A DNA stretch of 17,028 nt from a halophilic archaeon J07HX64 (GTDB taxonomy: Archaea > Halobacteriota > Halobacteria > Halobacteriales > Haloarculaceae): contig KE356579.1 of NCBI GenBank assembly GCA_000416085.1, forward strand, positions 988,922-1,005,949. The letters are read 5' to 3'. A program made the translations under genes and the position numbers. How positions within the stretch are numbered: the stretch's first letter is position 1; the number at the start of each line of letters is the position of its first letter. This document shows, piece by piece, positions 6,948 to 14,467 of the stretch. Below the pieces are notes generated by a model, which saw only the letters and a list, made by a program, of their open reading frames with translations, was not told the origin of the DNA and did not search any database.

Positions 6948-8330
6948 TCACTCCTTGCGGCCGGCACCAACAGCGGCCTCACCGATCGGTTCGTGGCCCT
7001 CGATGCGCTCCTGACCGCCCATGTACGGGCGCAGCGCCTCCGGAACGGTGACAGTCCCGTCGGGGTTCTGGTAGTACTCGAGGATAGCGACCATCACGCG
7101 GGGCAACGCCACACCCGAGGCGTTCAGTGTGTGGAGGTACTCGGCGGACTCGTGGCGCTCGGGCCGGTAACGCAGGCCGATGCGCCGTGCCTGGAACGCC
7201 TCGAAGTTGGAGGCGCTGGAGACCTCGAGCCAGCGACCCCCCTGTTCGGGACCGTCCGGCATATCGTTTGCCGGCGCCCAGACCTCCAGGTCGTAGGTCT
7301 TTGCCGACGCGAACGTGAGGTCGCCGCCACACAGCAGCGACACCCGATACGGGAGTTCGAGCCGGTCGAGCACCGCCGCTGCCTCGTCGACCAGCCCCGT
7401 CAGGCGCTCGTCGCTGCTCTCGGGTTCGACGAAGTTCACGAGTTCGACCTTGTTGAACTGGTGGACACGGACCATCCCCCGCGTCTCGGTGCCGTGTTCG
7501 CCTGCCTCCCGCCGGAAGTTGGGGGTGTACGCCTGGTGTTTCAGCGGCAACTCGTCGCCGAGCAGGGTGTCGTCGGCGTACATGTTCGTCACCGGTACCT
7601 CGGCGGTCGGGCAGAGCCACAGGTCGTCGTCCTCGTACGGCTCGTCGTTGTGGCCGCCGACACGGTAGGCGTCGTCTGCGAACTTCGGGAGCTGTCCGGT
7701 GCCGGTCATCGACTCACTCGTGACCGGAATCGGCGGGAACACCTCACTGTACCCCTGCTCGCGGTGAAGATCCCGCATGAACTGGACGAGGGCGTGCTCC
7801 AGACGCGCTCCGTCGCCTTTCAGGAAGTAGAACCCACCGCCGGAGACGGTCACACCGCGCTCGAAGTCCAGGATCTCCAGGCGCTCACCCAGGTCGTAGT
7901 GCGGCACCACCTCCTCCGGCAGCTCGCGCACCGGGTCGAACCCGACCCGTCGGACCTCCTCGTTGTCGAGTTCGTCCTCACCGGGCGGGACCGCCTCCTG
8001 TGGCACGTTCGGTACCGTGAGCAGCGACTGGTCGAGCCTGTCCTCGAGTTCGTCGGCGCGCTCCTCGATCTCCTCGATCTCGGCTTTGAGCGCCTGGGAC
8101 TGCTCGATTGCCGCCTCGGCAGCCTCGTCGTCGCCGGCCTGTTTCAGTTCGCCGATGCGGCTGCTGATCTCGTTGCGCTCGTGACGCAGGTCGTCACCGC
8201 GTGATTTCAGCTCGCGCCACTCGGCGTCGGTCTCCAGTATCTCGTCGATATCGACGGTTTCGGTACCGCGCAACGCGAGCCCCGCTCTCACCTCGTCCGG
8301 GTGCTCGCGGACGAACTGCCGACTGAGCAT
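6948..8330 (-). CDS. serS: Seryl-tRNA synthetase
   Basis: The enzyme charges tRNA-Ser with serine in the cytosol. It is the common (bacterial-like) form, of usual length (460 residues). Residues 1-105 form the N-terminal tRNA-binding domain, including a long antiparallel coiled coil (about 35-100, rich in Glu, Arg and Lys). The class II core has TAE (242-244), motif 2 with FRREAG (272-277), and motif 3 ALPRVMVAILEYYQ (408-421) with the conserved Arg411. Start 8330 (MLSRQFVREHPDEV) was chosen because the family begins there and a T-rich promoter element lies 28 bases upstream; the nine codons before it do not fit. It converges with the peroxiredoxin gene and diverges from the CoA-binding gene. 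Confidence 0.96.
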   Translation of the reverse strand: MLSRQFVREHPDEVRAGLALRGTETVDIDEILETDAEWRELKSRGDDLRHERNEISSRIGELKQAGDDEAAEAAIEQSQALKAEIEEIEERADELEDRLDQSLLTVPNVPQEAVPPGEDELDNEEVRRVGFDPVRELPEEVVPHYDLGERLEILDFERGVTVSGGGFYFLKGDGARLEHALVQFMRDLHREQGYSEVFPPIPVTSESMTGTGQLPKFADDAYRVGGHNDEPYEDDDLWLCPTAEVPVTNMYADDTLLGDELPLKHQAYTPNFRREAGEHGTETRGMVRVHQFNKVELVNFVEPESSDERLTGLVDEAAAVLDRLELPYRVSLLCGGDLTFASAKTYDLEVWAPANDMPDGPEQGGRWLEVSSASNFEAFQARRIGLRYRPERHESAEYLHTLNASGVALPRVMVAILEYYQNPDGTVTVPEALRPYMGGQERIEGHEPIGEAAVGAGRKE

Positions 8331-8354
8331 ACCTGCACGTTCGACGGGTGTCCG

Positions 8355-8362
8355 CAAAACCG
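8355..8362 (-). promoter_or_regulatory. TATA-like element of serS
   Basis: On the minus strand GGTTTTGC is centred 28 bases upstream of the serS start. It shares the 122-base divergent region with the CoA-binding gene promoter. Confidence 0.35.
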
Positions 8363-8422
8363 TGTCGCTCTCCGTCCTGTACCACCCCCGATTCTGTCAT
8401 GACCCTGCACACTCTGGAGACG

Positions 8423-8427
8423 TTTTT
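8423..8427 (+). promoter_or_regulatory. TATA-like element of the CoA-binding protein gene
   Basis: Five T residues in a GC-rich context lie 26-30 bases before ATG 8453, supporting that start over the in-frame upstream codons. Confidence 0.4.
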
Positions 8428-8452
8428 GTGGGTCGCCGTCGTACTGGAGGCT

Positions 8453-8863
8453 ATGCCTGTCACAGACGACACCGAACTCCGCGAACTGCTCGACAGCGAC
8501 CGCATCGCCGTCGTCGGCTGTTCGAGCACACCCGGAAAGGCTGCCCACGACGTGCCCCGGTATCTCGACCGGCAGGGGTACGAGGTGGTGCCGGTCAACC
8601 CCTACGCAGACGAGATACTCGGTCGTGAGAGCTACGACTCGCTGTCGGCGGTCCCAGGCGCGGTCGATATCGTCGACGTGTTCCGGCCGAGCGAGGAGGT
8701 GAGCGGCATCGTCGACGAGGCGCTCGACAGGACAGACGAGGCGGCCATCTGGCTCCAACTCGGTATCCACGACGACGAGGCCGTCGAGCGTGCCGAAACC
8801 GCCGGCCGGCGGGTCGTTCAGGATATGTGCACGAGGACGACACACCGGCGGCTGGTGGGCTAG
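8453..8863 (+). CDS. CoA-binding domain protein (YccU-like)
   Basis: This 136-residue protein is a single Rossmann-type CoA-binding domain like that of the succinyl-CoA synthetase alpha subunit. It shows RIAVVGCSSTPGKAAHDVPRYL (17-38, the nucleotide-binding loop), YEVVPVNPYADEILG, VDIVDVFRPSEEV, WLQLGIHDDEA and a C-terminal VVQDMCTRTTHRRL close to the conserved end of the family. The length is normal. Such proteins bind CoA or acyl-CoA, but no reaction is established for the stand-alone form. It diverges from serS and converges with the phosphatase gene across 47 bases. Confidence 0.92.
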   Translation: MPVTDDTELRELLDSDRIAVVGCSSTPGKAAHDVPRYLDRQGYEVVPVNPYADEILGRESYDSLSAVPGAVDIVDVFRPSEEVSGIVDEALDRTDEAAIWLQLGIHDDEAVERAETAGRRVVQDMCTRTTHRRLVG

Positions 8864-8910
8864 CCGCCGACCCGCAGAACTGTGAGACGCTCTGTCTCTC
8901 CGTCGCCGGA

Positions 8911-10254
8911 TCACTTCACGAGCGTCGTGCCGTCGAAGTTCCCGCGGTCGTAGTTCACGTCCATCAGCGAGAGCAGCGTCGGCGCGACATCGTAGAGGTC
9001 GGCGTCCTGGAGGCGAGCGCTCTCGTCGTCGATGAACAGAGACGAGTTGTCGAACGTGTGCATCCCGTTGCGCGGACTCGATGAAAAGACAGTGTCGGTC
9101 GTGCTGAAGCCGGCCTTCAGATCGAACCCGTTCTCCGGGATGGCGACGAGATCCGGCGCAATCTCGGTGTGCTCCCCGCGGAACGCATCCTCGCGGGTGA
9201 CGACCCGTTTGATAACGGGTTCACCGTCCGGGCTCTCCATTGTCTCGATCTCCGCGGCGAGTTCGTCTCGCACCGACTCGTACTCCGCCTCGGCGACGCT
9301 CCCGCGTGGCTCTCGACCCTCGAGATTGACGTAGAACCGCCCGGGACCAAGCGAGTACGCCTGTGTCCCCTCGGCGATATCGTCGAGCTCTGAGGGGTCC
9401 TCCTGGAGCGAGAGCCAGCCCCGGTTCCGGAGCCAGGTGTTGCAGTCGACATCGTAGTCGAGCGTGGTGAACCCGTGGTCGGAGGCGACCACGAGTGTCA
9501 CGTCGTCCGGCAGCATCCGCCGGATCTCGCCGATGTACTCGTCGATCGTGCGGTAGAACTCGAGAAACTCCTCGCGGTAGGGACCGTCGCGTTCGTAGTC
9601 CTCGAACAGAAAGTGATTCACCCGGTCGGTCGTCATGTAGACCCCGAAGAACATGTCCCAGTCGTCCTCCTCGATGTAGTGAGTAAAGGCCTCGTGGCGT
9701 TTCTCGACAGTGTCGTGTGCGTCGGCGACGAACTCGGCCCTGTCGTCGCTGTGACCGAGTTTCGCGTTCACGTCGAGTCGGTAGCCCATCCCCTCGAGAT
9801 ACTCGCGTATCTCCTCGGGGTAGGCCGCCTTTCCGACACCCGGGGAGAGAAAGCCGGAAACCATCCGCTGGATGCCCCGCTCGGGCGGCGAGGTAACGGG
9901 GACATTCATCACCGTTGCCTCGCGCCCGCTCTCTTCGACACGGTTCCAGATGCGCTCGGCCTGGACATCCCGCCCCATCGGGACGTAGGTGTCGTAGGAC
10001 CCGGTCTCGCGGTCCTGAAAGCCGTAGACGCCGGTTTCGCCGGGGTTGACACCCGTCGTGAGCGCGGGCCAACAGGCACTCGATTCCGGCGGTTCGATGC
10101 TGTCCATCGGACCCCCCGCACCCTCCGATTCCAGCGCCGCGATGTGCTCGAACTCCTCGGCGTTGTCCGCGAGCAGACTGTACGGCACGCCGTCGATACC
10201 GATGAACGCGACTCGTGGCCCTCCATCACCTCGAATTCGGTCGAGCAGACCCAT
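8911..10254 (-). CDS. Alkaline phosphatase/phosphodiesterase-superfamily protein
   Basis: The 447-residue protein belongs to the type I phosphodiesterase/nucleotide pyrophosphatase branch of the alkaline phosphatase superfamily, two-metal hydrolases. Likely metal ligands are D21 (FIGIDGVP), D210 and H214 (TTDRVNHFLFE), D259 and H260 (ASDHGF) and H399 (NGMHTFD). The nucleophile region is PPESSACWPALTTG, with Ser58 or Ser59 in the place of the usual Ser/Thr. The C-terminal part has DLYDVAPTLLSLMDV, typical of the family. No signal peptide or membrane segment is seen, so it is probably cytosolic. Haloarchaeal relatives are annotated generally; the substrate (nucleotide, phospholipid or glycan phosphate) is unknown. 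Its promoter overlaps the stop codon of the small upstream gene. Confidence 0.9.
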   Translation of the reverse strand: MGLLDRIRGDGGPRVAFIGIDGVPYSLLADNAEEFEHIAALESEGAGGPMDSIEPPESSACWPALTTGVNPGETGVYGFQDRETGSYDTYVPMGRDVQAERIWNRVEESGREATVMNVPVTSPPERGIQRMVSGFLSPGVGKAAYPEEIREYLEGMGYRLDVNAKLGHSDDRAEFVADAHDTVEKRHEAFTHYIEEDDWDMFFGVYMTTDRVNHFLFEDYERDGPYREEFLEFYRTIDEYIGEIRRMLPDDVTLVVASDHGFTTLDYDVDCNTWLRNRGWLSLQEDPSELDDIAEGTQAYSLGPGRFYVNLEGREPRGSVAEAEYESVRDELAAEIETMESPDGEPVIKRVVTREDAFRGEHTEIAPDLVAIPENGFDLKAGFSTTDTVFSSSPRNGMHTFDNSSLFIDDESARLQDADLYDVAPTLLSLMDVNYDRGNFDGTTLVK

Positions 10255-10285
10255 ATATCAGATTCTACCGTCAGACACAAGAAGG

Positions 10286-10295
10286 TTCTTTTATC
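10286..10295 (-). promoter_or_regulatory. TATA box of the phosphatase gene
   Basis: The minus strand reads GATAAAAGAA, about 36 bases upstream of the phosphatase start, predicting a leader of about 10 bases. It overlaps the TAA stop codon of the small gene at 10291-10443. Confidence 0.5.
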
Positions 10296-10443
10296 GGCAC
10301 TCCGCCTGCGACATCTCGCCGTCGTCCCCGGAACTTGGCCCCGTCTCCCCGCCGGATTGCTCGTCTGACTCGTCCTCACGCTCGAAGTTTGTCGGAACGA
10401 CTGTCGGATGGTCCAGACCAACTGGTGGGGTGCTCGCTGCCAT
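10291..10443 (-). CDS. Small acidic protein (50 aa)
   Basis: ATG at 10443 opens a 50-codon frame whose TATA-like element is centred 28-30 bases upstream. The peptide begins MAASTPPVGLDHPTVVPTNF and continues with an acidic, Gly/Ser-rich, probably disordered tail (EREDESDEQS, SSGDDGEM) ending in CR. It has the strongly acidic composition of haloarchaeal proteins, unlike the frames opposite it. The HPTVVPTNFE core looks vaguely familiar from short haloarchaeal proteins, but I cannot name a family. It ends 36 bases before the phosphatase start on the same strand. The function is unknown. Confidence 0.55.
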   Translation of the reverse strand: MAASTPPVGLDHPTVVPTNFEREDESDEQSGGETGPSSGDDGEMSQAECR

Positions 10444-10467
10444 TACACCATACTAGCCGTCTTAACC

Positions 10468-10478
10468 ACTAAAGATTA
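10468..10478 (-). promoter_or_regulatory. TATA-like element of the small acidic gene
   Basis: The minus strand reads TAATCTTTAGT, centred 28-30 bases upstream of the ATG at 10443, the standard position for a leaderless haloarchaeal gene. Confidence 0.45.
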
Positions 10479-10486
10479 CCCATGCT

Positions 10487-10528
10487 CATACCTCATCGGG
10501 GGTTCCCCCGACATTACCGTCAGGTATG
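10487..10528. repeat. Nested inverted repeat
   Basis: An outer pair, CATACCT (10487-10493) and AGGTATG (10522-10528), encloses a GC palindrome, TCGGGGGTTCCCCCGA (10496-10511). The unpaired CATTACCGTC lies on the right side. It sits just upstream of the small acidic gene promoter and downstream of folD. It may be an operator, a terminator or an RNA structure. Confidence 0.5.
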
Positions 10529-10570
10529 ACCGTCGAGTAACGATGTTTCCGGTGCTCCTGTCGGGCGTGG

Positions 10571-10617
10571 GAGTTCGCTCGTCGGGTGTTTGTATTCGAG
10601 TTCGCTCGCCGGGTGTT
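10571..10617. repeat. Pair of 20-base direct repeats
   Basis: GAGTTCGCTCGTCGGGTGTT at 10571-10590 recurs at 10598-10617 with one change, a 27-base period. It lies 42 bases past the folD stop codon on the folD downstream side. Confidence 0.6.
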
Positions 10618-10658
10618 CAGTCGGCCTCGGGCGTGGACACTGTCTACCGGAGTGGCAG

Positions 10659-11558
10659 TCACACGTCGAGTGCGGGCAGGTCGGCGTCGATACCGGACTG
10701 GCGACTGGCGGCTTTTGTGGTGTTATAGAGCAACATGGCGCGGGTCATCGGGCCGACACCGCCCGGGACGGGGGTGATCGCACCGGCCACCTCGCGTGCG
10801 CTCTCGAACTCGACATCGCCGACGAGTTCGCTCTCCCCCTCGCGTTGGACGCGGTTGATACCGACATCGACGACGACAGCACCCTCCTGTATCATCGACC
10901 CGTCGACCAGTTCCGGCACGCCCGCGGCGGCAACGAGGATGTCGGCCTGCCGGGTCTTCGCGGCGAGGTCGTCGGTGTGGGAGTGACAGACGGTGGTGGT
11001 AGCGTTGCCGCCGGGGCCGCGCCCGAACAGCAGGTTCGCCATCGGTTTGCCGACGATGCGCGAGCGGCCGATCACGACCGCGTGCGCGCCGGCGGTATCG
11101 ATACCGGTCGCCGCGAGCATGCGCTGGATACCGTGGGGTGTGCAGGGCTTGTACCGGGGGTAGCCCGCGACCAGGCGGCCGATATTCTCGGGGTGGAACC
11201 CGTCGACATCCTTTCGTGGGTCGAGTCGCTCAACGACCTCGCGGTAGTCGACACGGTCGGGCACCGGTGACTGGACGAGCAGGCCGTCGACCGAGTCGTC
11301 CTCGTTCAGTTCGTCGATTGTCTCGAACAGCGCCTCTGCGGAGGCGTCGGTGTCGAGTCGGATGTCGCGGGTTCCGATACCGAGTTCCTCACAATCGTCC
11401 TGTTTCATCGCGATATAGGTCTCGCTCGCGGGGTCGGGGCTCATGAGAACCGTCGCGAGCGTCGGGCGGTGCCCCGCGTCGGCGAGGGTTTCGACCGCCC
11501 CCGAGAGCTCGTCTCTGGTTGCTGCCGCGATGGCATCCCCGTCGATAATGTCGGTCAC
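10659..11558 (-). CDS. folD: Methylenetetrahydrofolate dehydrogenase/cyclohydrolase
   Basis: FolD oxidises 5,10-methylene-tetrahydrofolate with NAD(P) and hydrolyses the product to 10-formyl-tetrahydrofolate, supplying one-carbon units. The protein (299 residues) shows YIAMKQDDCEELGI with the catalytic Lys52, DGLLVQSPVPD (91-101), KDVDGFHPENIGRL (116-129), the Rossmann motif VVIGRSRIVGKPMANLL (161-177) and TPVPGGVGPMT (262-272). The length is near the family's 280-300. A GTG at 11558 (VTDIIDGDAI) was chosen because the family starts there and a GATATTC element lies about 31 bases upstream. The open frame continues 67 codons further with sequence unlike the family. It diverges from the glyoxalase operon. 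Confidence 0.95.
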   Translation of the reverse strand: MTDIIDGDAIAAATRDELSGAVETLADAGHRPTLATVLMSPDPASETYIAMKQDDCEELGIGTRDIRLDTDASAEALFETIDELNEDDSVDGLLVQSPVPDRVDYREVVERLDPRKDVDGFHPENIGRLVAGYPRYKPCTPHGIQRMLAATGIDTAGAHAVVIGRSRIVGKPMANLLFGRGPGGNATTTVCHSHTDDLAAKTRQADILVAAAGVPELVDGSMIQEGAVVVDVGINRVQREGESELVGDVEFESAREVAGAITPVPGGVGPMTRAMLLYNTTKAASRQSGIDADLPALDV

Positions 11559-11582
11559 ACGTAGAGAGGCGGCACCGACGGG

Positions 11583-11592
11583 CTTGAATATC
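11583..11592 (-). promoter_or_regulatory. TATA-like element of folD
   Basis: The minus strand reads GATATTCAAG about 30 bases upstream of the GTG at 11558, supporting that start. Confidence 0.4.
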
Positions 11593-11660
11593 CCGGAATC
11601 GAGACGTGAGCCACACCCCACGTGCCCGGACGGTGGGCGGTGTGCGGGCCAGAACCGCAC

Positions 11661-11667
11661 GTTTTTG
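11661..11667 (+). promoter_or_regulatory. TATA-like element of the glyoxalase-epimerase operon
   Basis: GTTTTTG is centred 28 bases before the ATG at 11692, fixing that start in a longer open frame. Confidence 0.45.
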
Positions 11668-11691
11668 CGCCCGGCGCCGCTCTCTTCGCGT

Positions 11692-12447
11692 ATGAGCGCA
11701 ACACTCGACCACACGATGATGCGTGTCGAGGACCTGGAGGCGTCACTCGACTGGTACACGGGCTATCTCGGCTACGAGGAGGTTAGCCGCTGGGAGGCGG
11801 ACACGTTCACGAACGTCTTCCTGCAGGCACCTGGTGCCCACGAGCAGGCCGCGGCACTCGAACTCACCTACAACCACGACGGCCGCTCGTACACGCTGGG
11901 TGACGCCTGGGGCCACATCGCTGTCCGCGTCGAGGATGTCTACGATGCCTACGAGGAACTAACCGCACAGGGTGTCGAGGACTACCGCGACCCGGACTCC
12001 TGTGGTGGCTCCTACGCGTTCGTGAGAGACCCCGACGGTCACGAGGTGGAGATAGTCGAGCGCGACTACGGCGCGCGGTACAGTCTCGACCACACGATGG
12101 TCCGTGTCGAGGACGCCGAGGCGGCGATCGGCTGGTACGCCCGGAAACTCGACTACGACCTGGTGGCCCGGTCCGAACTCGACACGTTCGCGCTGTACTT
12201 CATGCAACCTGCCGACACACCCCCTGAGGCGATGACTGTCGAGTTGACGTACAACTACGACGGTCGCTCCTACGAGGTCGGCGACGCGTGGGGTCACCTC
12301 GCGGTACAGGCCGACGACCTGCAGTCGTTCTGGGGGCAGTTGATGGACCGCCACGCCGAGGATTACCGCGACCCCGAGAGCTGTGGGAACCGGTACGCGT
12401 TCACGAAGGACACCGAGGACCGCGAGATCGAGATCGTCAAGCGGTAG
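11692..12447 (+). CDS. Two-domain glyoxalase I-like (VOC) protein
   Basis: Two vicinal-oxygen-chelate units are fused in one 251-residue chain. Unit 1 (about 3-125) and unit 2 (130-251) repeat the same landmarks: LDHTMMRVEDLEASLDWY and LDHTMVRVEDAEAAIGWY, ELTYNHDGRSY and ELTYNYDGRSY, GDAWGHIAV and GDAWGHLAV, DYRDPDSCG and DYRDPESCG. Each holds a full candidate metal set: H7, E57, H75, E120 and H134, E184, H202, E247. Glyoxalase I isomerises the hemithioacetal of methylglyoxal. Haloarchaea use gamma-glutamylcysteine rather than glutathione, so the thiol partner may differ. Single-domain dimers are the usual bacterial form; duplicated chains are known in yeast. The gene is one base upstream of the epimerase gene and shares its promoter. 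Confidence 0.9.
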   Translation: MSATLDHTMMRVEDLEASLDWYTGYLGYEEVSRWEADTFTNVFLQAPGAHEQAAALELTYNHDGRSYTLGDAWGHIAVRVEDVYDAYEELTAQGVEDYRDPDSCGGSYAFVRDPDGHEVEIVERDYGARYSLDHTMVRVEDAEAAIGWYARKLDYDLVARSELDTFALYFMQPADTPPEAMTVELTYNYDGRSYEVGDAWGHLAVQADDLQSFWGQLMDRHAEDYRDPESCGNRYAFTKDTEDREIEIVKR

Positions 12448-12448
12448 A

Positions 12449-13432
12449 ATGACACGGGCACTCGTCATCGGCGGGACCCGCTTCATCGGTCGCCACCTCG
12501 TGACTGAACTGCTCAACTCGGGCTACGAGGTGACACTGCTCAACCGCGGCACCCACGAGAACCCCTTTGCCGGGCACCCCGATGTCGAGCAGTTCCAGGG
12601 TGACCGGACCAGCGGTGCCACGCTCGACCAGGCAGCCGAAACCGTCGACCCGTCGGTGGTCGTCGACTGCGTGGCCTACTACCCGGGTGAGGTGCGGATG
12701 GCAACCCGGGCCTTCAGCGACGTCGACGCCTACGTCTACATCTCCAGCGGGTCCGCGTACGGACCGGACCACATCCCGAAGCGGGAGGGGGAGACACCAC
12801 TGGAGCCGTGCACCGACGAACAGGCTGTCGACGACAGTCACGCGACGTACGGCGCGCGAAAGGCCGAGGGTGACCGCGCGGTGTTCGAGGCCGCCGAGGC
12901 GGGTGTCCGGGCGATGAGTGTCCGCCCGACTATCGTCTACGGACAGTACGACTACACCGGTCGGTTCAACTACTGGGTCAACCGCGTCCGCGAGCGCGAC
13001 CGCGTGCTCGTGCCCGGTGATGGCACCAACATCCACCACATAGTCGCCGTCGAGAACGTCGCCCGCGCCATCCGACTCGTCGCCGAGCAGGGGGTCGCGG
13101 GTGAGGCGTACAACGTCGGCGACCACGAGGTGCTCACGCTCGGTGGCGTCGTCGAGACGGTCGCGGACGCGCTCGACCGCGACACGGAACTGGTGACCGC
13201 CGGCGGGCGTGAACTGCGACGGCTCTCCGATGGGGCGCTGTCGCCGACAGCGTTCCCGCTGTACAACCCAACACCGCACATCCTTTCGACGGAGAAACTC
13301 GCGGCACTGGGGTGGGAACCGCTGTCACCGGCGGCGGCGGTCGAACGGGCCGTCGAGTGGACGGGCGACCCCGAGCGTGACCCTGGGCCGGACCCGGCCG
13401 CGACCCGGCAGGTGCTCGACAGACTCGACTGA
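12449..13432 (+). CDS. NAD-dependent epimerase/dehydratase family protein
   Basis: This 327-residue extended short-chain dehydrogenase has the nucleotide-binding GGTRFIGRHL (8-17), ISSGSAYG (98-105) with the active-site Ser, and the YGARK motif with Y134 and K138. The GGTRFIG loop and VVVDCVAYYPGEVRMA resemble the atypical group that includes chloroplast CSP41, whose members may bind RNA or reduce sugar nucleotides, so a sugar epimerase role is not assured. The start one base after the glyoxalase stop implies an operon read from the promoter at 11661. No terminator is visible after it. The substrate is unknown. Confidence 0.9.
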   Translation: MTRALVIGGTRFIGRHLVTELLNSGYEVTLLNRGTHENPFAGHPDVEQFQGDRTSGATLDQAAETVDPSVVVDCVAYYPGEVRMATRAFSDVDAYVYISSGSAYGPDHIPKREGETPLEPCTDEQAVDDSHATYGARKAEGDRAVFEAAEAGVRAMSVRPTIVYGQYDYTGRFNYWVNRVRERDRVLVPGDGTNIHHIVAVENVARAIRLVAEQGVAGEAYNVGDHEVLTLGGVVETVADALDRDTELVTAGGRELRRLSDGALSPTAFPLYNPTPHILSTEKLAALGWEPLSPAAAVERAVEWTGDPERDPGPDPAATRQVLDRLD

Positions 13433-13931
13433 GTGCGTTAGCGCTCTCCCGGTATCTGAACACCGCCTCGCGACCTGTGCTGTTCGCCTCCTGCCCCCCC
13501 GAGACGGAGTCGTCGGGACCGACAGAGAGGTCCGACTCGTCGAGCGGTGTCCGTCTGCGACGGCCCTGCCGTCTGTTTTGCCAACAGTCGCCATCGCGTA
13601 CGGCCCTGGTGGGGTCAGGCATCTCGGCCCTGCCACAGACTGTATCGGGGTACTCGACAGTCTCGACCGTGAAGCGGTCCCCTCCGAGTCTCGGTAATCG
13701 GCGCGTTACCCGTCGATTGGGCGGCGCGTAGAAAAGCCAGATGCCGCACACTGAGTCCTTTTAGTATCTCGCTGCAGTTGTTGCCCGACGGTCCCTGCAG
13801 ACCCGGTGTCGATTCACCGGTAGTGTCCCGACTGAAATCACGGTTGACGATTTCTTCAACCGTGTCGGTACACCCACTCTGGGCGGAGTGGCGGTATCGG
13901 GAGAACGACCCTGACAAAATGGACGGCGGTA
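13433..13931. other. 500-base gap without a supported gene
   Basis: No frame on either strand is convincing. The minus strand from 13751 (MCGIWLFYAPPNRR...) is open, but its composition is Arg-rich and it has no promoter at the right distance. A TATA-like CCTTTTAGTATC near 13757 has no start codon 28 bases away on either strand. The right part contains the two hairpins at 13828-13891. Confidence 0.5.
13828..13868. repeat. Hairpin with a 9-base perfect stem and a bulged extension
   Basis: CACGGTTGA (13839-13847) pairs with TCAACCGTG (13856-13864) around an 8-base loop. Beyond a 7-base bulge on the left side, CCGA (13828-13831) can pair with TCGG (13865-13868). A second stem, CCACTC/GAGTGG (13874-13891), follows immediately. 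Confidence 0.6.
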
Positions 13932-14201
13932 TCAGTCGGTCACCGGTTCCCGCGTGGTGGTCGGCATGTGCGCTGTGCTCGTCTGGTCCCGACTGTTGTC
14001 CGGAACAACCCAGACACGCTGGTTCCCGAAGATCTTGCTCTCCACGGCACCCTCGCGTCTCAGCGTCCGCAGTTCCTCCTCAACTGTCCAGTACGATTCT
14101 GAGACGACGTCTGTAACATCCTGAGTCGTCGTCATCCCGCCGGCGTCGGTTGTTTCCCCCTCTCTGACTGCGTCGATCAACGTCTGACGGTCCATTATCA
14201 T
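13932..14201 (-). CDS. Small winged-helix DNA-binding protein
   Basis: The 89-residue protein reads as one helix-turn-helix domain: TLIDAVREGE, then TTTQDVTDVVSESYWTVEEEL (24-44, the helix-turn-helix), LRTLRREGAVESK and a wing KIFGNQRVWVV (57-67). It resembles the short haloarchaeal regulators whose helices read TTADVADAVG...RLRELEEAGEV and are often annotated only as HTH proteins. The remaining 20 residues are Thr/Ser-rich. The start ATG at 14201 (or ATG 14195, two codons in) lies about 31 bases from a strong TATA box. Its target and ligand are unknown. It lies downstream of the phosphohexomutase gene on the same strand but with its own promoter. Confidence 0.75.
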   Translation of the reverse strand: MIMDRQTLIDAVREGETTDAGGMTTTQDVTDVVSESYWTVEEELRTLRREGAVESKIFGNQRVWVVPDNSRDQTSTAHMPTTTREPVTD

Positions 14202-14225
14202 CGATTAACTGTACATGCTACGAAC

Positions 14226-14237
14226 CTTAAAATATTC
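14226..14237 (-). promoter_or_regulatory. TATA box of the winged-helix gene
   Basis: The minus strand reads GAATATTTTAAG, one of the strongest TATA boxes in the window, about 31 bases upstream of ATG 14201. Confidence 0.6.
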
Positions 14238-14467
14238 GCATTTTTCTCTCAGAGGACTCAGTTACACAGTACGTTTCGAGTTTTGCACCATGTTCAGACA
14301 GTTTTCGGGTGAAAAACCTCTGATTGAAATCTCGTCACCAGACGGTAACTCGCACGATGCTCCGTCCGGCACCCCGATGTCGACCGGCAGGTCTAAGCTG
14401 GTACTGCACCCCGTTTCCGACCGACAGTATCGAGGGACTGGTCGCCGTGTCCTCGTGAGCAGGTCGG

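Noticed and set aside
6915..8204. A 429-codon plus-strand frame opposite serS
   Set aside because: The minus strand is plainly seryl-tRNA synthetase; the plus frame is its reverse-complement shadow.
13778..13931. Transposase remnant or insertion-sequence end
   Set aside because: The hairpin arms suggested inverted repeats, but no transposase motif and no target duplication could be seen.
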